From the NCBI GenBank assembly GCA_947627735.1, contig CANQXG010000001.1, positions 16,406 through 80,405 on the forward strand: a stretch of DNA of 64,000 nt. Reading direction: 5' to 3'. The notes beneath the pieces were generated by a model that was given only the letters and a program-made list of their open reading frames with translations, was not told where the DNA came from and searched no databases. Positions 59,183 to 64,000 of the stretch are shown here, in pieces. Within the stretch, counting starts at the first letter, position 1. Every line of letters begins with the position of its first letter. Origin of the DNA: an uncultured Oscillospiraceae bacterium (GTDB lineage: Bacteria > Bacillota > Clostridia > Oscillospirales > Oscillospiraceae). The translations under genes were made by a program, and so were the position numbers.

Positions 59183-59752
59183 TTGGAACTGTTCAAAAAG
59201 CGCTCCACCGCCATCGCGGTGTTCGTGCTGGTGGTGGCGGTGTTCACCCTCATCGGCAGCCACCTGAGCCTGAACCGCGCCTGCCGCAAGGCGGAGGCCG
59301 CCTTCTTCGACGCGTCGCTGCTGGACGCGGAGGGGTACTATACCTGCCCCGGCGACCAGGTGCAGTACAGTCTGGATTACGCCACCCGCCTGCTCACCGT
59401 CATCGGCTCCGACGGGGCCTGGGCCGACGCCTATCAGGCCCTGCGCCAGGCCCGGCTGGCCCTGACGGACGCCTTTGAGGCCCAGGACATCCCCGCCATC
59501 GGCACGGCTGACCAGGCCCTGGCGGAGGCGGTGGAGGCGGTGAAGGCCGTCAAGGCCTCCGGCGCTGCCCTGCCGGACAGCTACGACGACTACGACGCCA
59601 TCATCGCCGGCTTCGACGGCGCCCAGGCGACGCTGGCCGACCCGGCCTACAACGAGCACATCCTCGCCTTCCGGGAGGACGTGCTGGGCGGCTTTCCCGC
59701 CAACATCCTCCGGCGCCTGACCGGCGTGCAGGCCCCGGAGACCTTCCCATGA
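59183..59752 (+). CDS. LemA-like membrane-anchored protein
   Basis: One TM and C-terminal AYNEHILAFREDVLGGFPANILRRLTGVQAPETF; next to TPM-domain gene. Confidence 0.65.
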   Translation: MELFKKRSTAIAVFVLVVAVFTLIGSHLSLNRACRKAEAAFFDASLLDAEGYYTCPGDQVQYSLDYATRLLTVIGSDGAWADAYQALRQARLALTDAFEAQDIPAIGTADQALAEAVEAVKAVKASGAALPDSYDDYDAIIAGFDGAQATLADPAYNEHILAFREDVLGGFPANILRRLTGVQAPETFP

Positions 59753-59762
59753 GGTGAAGCCA

Positions 59763-60773
59763 ATGAAACTGATCCGTTCGGCGCTGGCCCTTCTGCTGGC
59801 CGCGGCGCTGCTCACCGTCCCTGCCTGGGCCATCGACCTGGAGCCGGGCACCGGCGCGGAGTTCTATGTCCGGGACACGGCGGACGTGCTGTCCGCCGAT
59901 ACGGAGAGCACCGTGGCGGCGTATAACGCCGTGCTGGAAAACGCCTGTGACGGCGCCCAGCTGGTGGTGGTCACGGTCCCCTATCTGGACGAGGACGCGG
60001 ACATCGCCGCCACGAAGCTGATGAACGACTGGGGCGTGGGCAGTTCCAGCCAGTCCAACGGCATGCTCCTGCTGCTGGTGACCAACGAGCGCCGGGGGTG
60101 GCTTGCCCTGGGCGCGGGCATCGACGACGATTTCACCCAGGACATGGCCGAGGAATATCTGGAGGACTACTTCTGGCCCGACGTGGACCGGGACCGGTTC
60201 GACGACGCGGTGCAGAGCCTGACGTCCCACCTCTATGACGCCTACCTGGAGCTGTACGGCGTCCAGGACTACCAGGACTATGAGGACTATCAGGACTACC
60301 AGAGCGGCTATTACCCGGCCCCGGGACCTCAGCCCGCCCCCAGCCGCGGCTCGGGCTTCGCCCTGGCGATACTGGTGGTCATCGTGCTCATCGTCCTGTG
60401 GCTCGGCATGTCGGTCGGACGCTACAGCCGGATGCGCACCGGCGGCTACCGGGGCAGCTTCTTCCCTCTGCTCTGGTTCGGCGGCAGCAGCCTCTATCGG
60501 AACTGGCGGCGGCAGCGGCAGCCCCCTCCCCCGCCTCCTCCCGGACCCGGCGGTCCCGCCGGCTTCGGCGGCCCCGGCGGCTTTATGGGTGGCGGCTTCC
60601 CCTCTACCCGGCAAGGTCCCTCCTTCTCCCGGCCATCCCGGCCCCGGGGCAGCGGCTTCGGCGGCAGACCCGGCGGCGGCGCGGGACGACCCTCCGGCGG
60701 TTTCCGCGGCGGCGGATTTCGCGGCAGCGGCGGCGGAGGCCACGCCGGTGGCCGGGGCGCCGGCAGGCGGTAA
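59763..60773 (+). CDS. TPM-domain (YgcG-like) protein with Gly-rich C-terminus
   Basis: Signal peptide, FYVRDTADVLSADTESTVAAYNAVLENACDGAQLVVVTVPYLD, TM, GGG-rich tail. Confidence 0.88.
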   Translation: MKLIRSALALLLAAALLTVPAWAIDLEPGTGAEFYVRDTADVLSADTESTVAAYNAVLENACDGAQLVVVTVPYLDEDADIAATKLMNDWGVGSSSQSNGMLLLLVTNERRGWLALGAGIDDDFTQDMAEEYLEDYFWPDVDRDRFDDAVQSLTSHLYDAYLELYGVQDYQDYEDYQDYQSGYYPAPGPQPAPSRGSGFALAILVVIVLIVLWLGMSVGRYSRMRTGGYRGSFFPLLWFGGSSLYRNWRRQRQPPPPPPPGPGGPAGFGGPGGFMGGGFPSTRQGPSFSRPSRPRGSGFGGRPGGGAGRPSGGFRGGGFRGSGGGGHAGGRGAGRR

Positions 60774-60783
60774 GAATACAAAA

Positions 60784-60817
60784 ACGCGGACAGTTTTCAC
60801 TGTCCGCTTCTTTTTTA
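60784..60817 (+). terminator. Terminator of XpaC-TelA-LemA-TPM cluster
   Basis: GCGGACAGT-TTTC-ACTGTCCGC-TTCTTTTTT. Confidence 0.85.
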
Positions 60818-60828
60818 TCTGTTGAACT

Positions 60829-61152
60829 TCAGCCGCCGAACAGCAGCCCCAGCACCAGCCGCACCAGGAAAAAGGTCACCACCGCCGCCAGCACCGCGGC
60901 CACATAAAGGGGCTTTGGCCGGGCGGGCGCGGCCTCAGGGGCGGGTCCCGGCTCGGCATCCCGCTCCCGGCCCCGGCGGCGCATGGCCTTGATGTCCCCA
61001 TAGGCCCGGTTCAGCCGGCCCATCCGCTCCGCGGCGGATGCGTCCTCCGGGTGCAGATCCGGGTGGCACCTCTTCGCCAGGCGCTTATAGGCCCGGGACA
61101 CCTCCTGGTCCGTGGCCCGGGGGGATACCCCCAGCTCTCGGTAGGGGTTCAT
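60829..61152 (-). CDS. DnaJ-domain protein with C-terminal TM
   Basis: NPYRELGVSPRATDQEVSRAYKRLAKRCHPDLHPED (HPD). Confidence 0.88.
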   Translation of the reverse strand: MNPYRELGVSPRATDQEVSRAYKRLAKRCHPDLHPEDASAAERMGRLNRAYGDIKAMRRRGRERDAEPGPAPEAAPARPKPLYVAAVLAAVVTFFLVRLVLGLLFGG

Positions 61153-61565
61153 GAGCGCCGCTTGAAGCGGTTGCCGCACTTGCGGCAGGTCAGCTCCAGC
61201 ATGCCCCTACCCCGGGGCACCCGCAATAGCGCGTGACAGGAGGGGCAGCGGAAGAACTTATAGTCCCTGCGCTGCTGCCACCGGTCCCGCAGCGACCGGC
61301 ACCAGGTCCGGAAGGCCCGGGACTTTTCATAGTAAGCGGCGTTTTCCTGCTGCCGCTTGACGATATCCCGGGAGAAGGTGCGCCAGATGCAGCAGATCAG
61401 CGCCGCCCATTCCAGCGCCAGAAACAGGCCCGACAGCAGCGCCACCCGGGCGAACAGAGTGCTCAGCAGCATCAGTACCACCGCCAGCAGCAGCAGGAAC
61501 CTGCCGAAAGCGTCCATGCCGTTGCGGCCGTACATAAACTGGGCCAGCTTTTGTCTGAAGTTCAT
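61149..61565 (-). CDS. Membrane protein with C-terminal zinc ribbon
   Basis: Two hydrophobic segments then FFRCPSCHALLRVPRGRGMLELTCRKCGNRFKRRS. Confidence 0.8.
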   Translation of the reverse strand: MNFRQKLAQFMYGRNGMDAFGRFLLLLAVVLMLLSTLFARVALLSGLFLALEWAALICCIWRTFSRDIVKRQQENAAYYEKSRAFRTWCRSLRDRWQQRRDYKFFRCPSCHALLRVPRGRGMLELTCRKCGNRFKRRS

Positions 61566-61830
61566 ACGATCACCTTTCAGTGATGATTTTCTACCTGTAA
61601 GGATACTACGCTTGGGCGTCATTGTGTTTAACAAACTGTAAATATTCCGCCAAAGGTGGACAAAACCCGGGCCGGTTTCCATAAACTGATTACAAATAGT
61701 AATTCATCATCTGTTACAAAGATAAAAGGAATGCCCGTTTGTAATTGCATTGACCGGTGTTCTATTATAATATAATCTGTAATGCAGCGTTTGACCGCAC
61801 TGTTCATCCGCCGGAAAGGGGATCGCCGAT

Positions 61831-64000
61831 ATGAGAAAAGCCGTGAAAATACTGTCCATGATCGTGGTGCTGAGCATGCTCCTGTCCATGAGCGCCTATG
61901 CCGCGCCCGTGTCCGGGTCTGACCTGCCGGTCGCATCAGAGGACGCTTCCGAGGCGGAGCCTGTGCCCGCCGAGGCTGCGGAGGACGCCGGGGAGGCCGA
62001 GCCGGCGGAAGAGCCGGAGGCGGACGCCCCCGCCCTGCCCGCGCCCATCGACCTGCCCACCGGCGAGACCGTCCAGGCGGACAGCCTGCCCCCCTCCGCC
62101 TACGCCGCCCTCACCGGCTATACAGGCCGGGACGGCGCCGGGGCCATCTATGTGGGCCAGGACGTGACCGGCGAGGCCGACATCGCCCTGGATCAGACCG
62201 TGGTGGGCGAGGGCTGCACCGCCGTGTACGCCCACGGGCCGGAGGCCAACGTGAGCATTACCGGGACCCTGTCGGTATACGACAGCGCCGCCGGGGAGAA
62301 CGCCAGCGACCTCACCGGCCAGGGCGCAGCCCTGGTGGCCCACGACGGGGCCGTGATGACCGTTTCCGGCGGCATCATCGGCGCGGCGGGCCTGGGTCGG
62401 GCGGGCCTGGTGGTCAGCGACGGCGCCACCGTCACCCTGACCGACAGCCAGCTCACCGTGCTGGGCGGGGACGCGGCGGAGGACTATGAGAACACCGCCG
62501 ACATGGCCGCGCCCCCCTGGGGTCTTGGCATCGCCGGCGGGGCGAGGGCCGTGAGCATGGTGGGCCAGGGTCCTGCCCTGGACCTGGTGCGCACCGGCGT
62601 CACCGCCGGCGGCTGGGGCGGCATATCCACCGATGTTTCCGGCCACGCCTCCGTCACCACCGTGGACAGCGACATCCGCCTGCTCCCCTCCGCCCTGGGC
62701 GGCGCCCAGTCCGGCTGGGCCATGCTGGGCTGTGGCAGCGGCGCGTACGGCTCCGGCTATGGCACCGCCTATACCGGCATGTCCGACCAGTACCACTACG
62801 GCCTGACCGTCTCCGGCGCCACCTATGGCGCCCTGCTGAGCGGCGCGGGCACCGCCTATTACGGCGCCTCGGAGGGCACCCTGCCCCTGTATGACGCCGC
62901 CGGCGAGCTGACCGGCGCCGAGGAGGGCGCGGGCCGGCCCAGCTCCATCCACAGCGTATTCGGCTTCCTTATGGCCGGCGACGTGTCCGACGGCGTGTAC
63001 GTGGAGGGCGGCTCCCAGGTGGAAACGGCTGGTGCCACGGTGCTGTACAAGGACGGCAACGGCGGCTTCTTCTTCCGTAACGCTGTCCTCCGGCCCGCCG
63101 ACGGCGTGCTGGTACAGATGATTGACGACGACAACGATGGCCGCATCGGCGACAGCCGGACTTATTCCGATGAAAAGATCGGCGCGGCGCCCGGCTTCCC
63201 CGGCCTGTCCGCCCCCCTGGCCCCGGAAGGCCAGGTCCCCTCCGGGGAGGAAACCGCTCCCGGGGAGGACCAGCTCTCTGTGGATGAACCCATGCCCATC
63301 GAGGAGGCGCCCGAGGAGGAAGCCGCCCCCGAGGAGGAAGTCACTTCTGAGGACGAAGCCGCCCCTGAGGAGGGCCACTTCCCCGCGGATATGCCCGCCC
63401 CCGTCGAGGACGCCCCTGAGGAGGAGCCTGTCATCGATCTGGATGGCCTGATGGGCCACGGCCCGGCGGTGCCCGCCCCCGACGGCGGCGCCCACCGGCT
63501 GAGCGTGACCTTCACCAACGGCGCGTATAAGGGTGACCTGTACAACGGCACCGGCTACTATGGCCAGAGCGGCGACGTTCTGTGCCTGACCGTGGGTGCC
63601 GGCGCGCTTCTCAACGGCGACGCGGCCCTCACCTCCATCGTGAAGGCCATCCCCTATTCCGACAAGGCCATGGAGGCCATCGCCGCCTGCGGCGAGGACG
63701 TGCAGTACGTGCTGCTGAACGCCGCGGGCCAGCCCACCGACGGCAGCGAGGACGACGCCGCCTATATCCAGTTCACCGGCTACACCGCCGATCAGTATTA
63801 CCTGCAGGGCCACGTGCAGAACATGCTCTTCGCCAACGGCTCCGCCGCCATCGATGTGACCGTGGAGGCCGGCGGCGTGTGGGTGATCGGCGAGCAGAGC
63901 CTGATCTCCGGCCTGACCATGGCCGACGGCGGCACGGTGTACGGCGCCGTCACGGAGAACGCCGACGGCACCTTGACGCTGCTGCCCGCCGCCGAGCCTC
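61831..64000 (+). CDS. Large secreted/surface protein (signal peptide, Glu/Pro-rich low-complexity insert), C-terminus off window
   Basis: Plus-strand MRKAVKILSMIVVLSMLLSMSAYAAPVSGSDLPVASEDAS...; frame open to window end although absent from the ORF track as a closed ORF. Confidence 0.8.
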   Translation, partial: MRKAVKILSMIVVLSMLLSMSAYAAPVSGSDLPVASEDASEAEPVPAEAAEDAGEAEPAEEPEADAPALPAPIDLPTGETVQADSLPPSAYAALTGYTGRDGAGAIYVGQDVTGEADIALDQTVVGEGCTAVYAHGPEANVSITGTLSVYDSAAGENASDLTGQGAALVAHDGAVMTVSGGIIGAAGLGRAGLVVSDGATVTLTDSQLTVLGGDAAEDYENTADMAAPPWGLGIAGGARAVSMVGQGPALDLVRTGVTAGGWGGISTDVSGHASVTTVDSDIRLLPSALGGAQSGWAMLGCGSGAYGSGYGTAYTGMSDQYHYGLTVSGATYGALLSGAGTAYYGASEGTLPLYDAAGELTGAEEGAGRPSSIHSVFGFLMAGDVSDGVYVEGGSQVETAGATVLYKDGNGGFFFRNAVLRPADGVLVQMIDDDNDGRIGDSRTYSDEKIGAAPGFPGLSAPLAPEGQVPSGEETAPGEDQLSVDEPMPIEEAPEEEAAPEEEVTSEDEAAPEEGHFPADMPAPVEDAPEEEPVIDLDGLMGHGPAVPAPDGGAHRLSVTFTNGAYKGDLYNGTGYYGQSGDVLCLTVGAGALLNGDAALTSIVKAIPYSDKAMEAIAACGEDVQYVLLNAAGQPTDGSEDDAAYIQFTGYTADQYYLQGHVQNMLFANGSAAIDVTVEAGGVWVIGEQSLISGLTMADGGTVYGAVTENADGTLTLLPAAEP

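Noticed and set aside
57203-59851. 882-aa minus-strand ORF
   Set aside because: Antisense to the XpaC, TelA and LemA-like genes.
61936-63813. 625-aa minus-strand ORF
   Set aside because: Antisense to the signal-peptide surface protein, which has a credible start and signal sequence.

Overview
The window is a GC-rich Firmicutes chromosome segment, probably Clostridia/Oscillospirales (lineage inferred from gene content only). (1) 1-20930, minus strand: a polysaccharide locus with YfhO-like membrane proteins, GlfT2-like glycosyltransferases, UDP-galactopyranose mutase, a nonulosonic-acid set (NeuB-, KdsC- and NeuA-like) with a GT52-like transferase, an SDR, a Gfo/Idh/MocA oxidoreductase, two radical SAM proteins and DUF4422. 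(2) 20934-24198: three tandem tyrosine-recombinase-like genes that lack catalytic residues, then a 280-bp element bounded by a perfect 18-bp inverted repeat holding an outward promoter and an oppositely oriented terminator, then one catalytically intact tyrosine recombinase. (3) 24353-25929: CHAP/peptidoglycan-binding protein and tmk. (4) 26004-42250: a purine operon (purE-C-F-M-N, PurO-type IMP cyclohydrolase, AICAR transformylase, MutS-like, purD, purL, guaB, fhs) preceded by a ZTP (pfl) riboswitch. (5) 42436-64000: Na/Pi cotransporter, asnB, acyl-ACP thioesterase, nrdG/nrdD with two NrdR boxes, DAACS symporter/AraC pair, secG, gpsA, RNase J, recR, XpaC-TelA-LemA-TPM cluster and a truncated secreted protein. 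The main discovery candidate is a layered phase-variation system for the surface glycan: an invertible promoter/terminator element, a resident recombinase, three catalytically dead recombinase homologues at the head of the operon, and two genes in the same operon carrying long in-ORF (GA)n tracts. By frame, the SDR gene is OFF at 13 units and the radical SAM gene is ON at 22 units.
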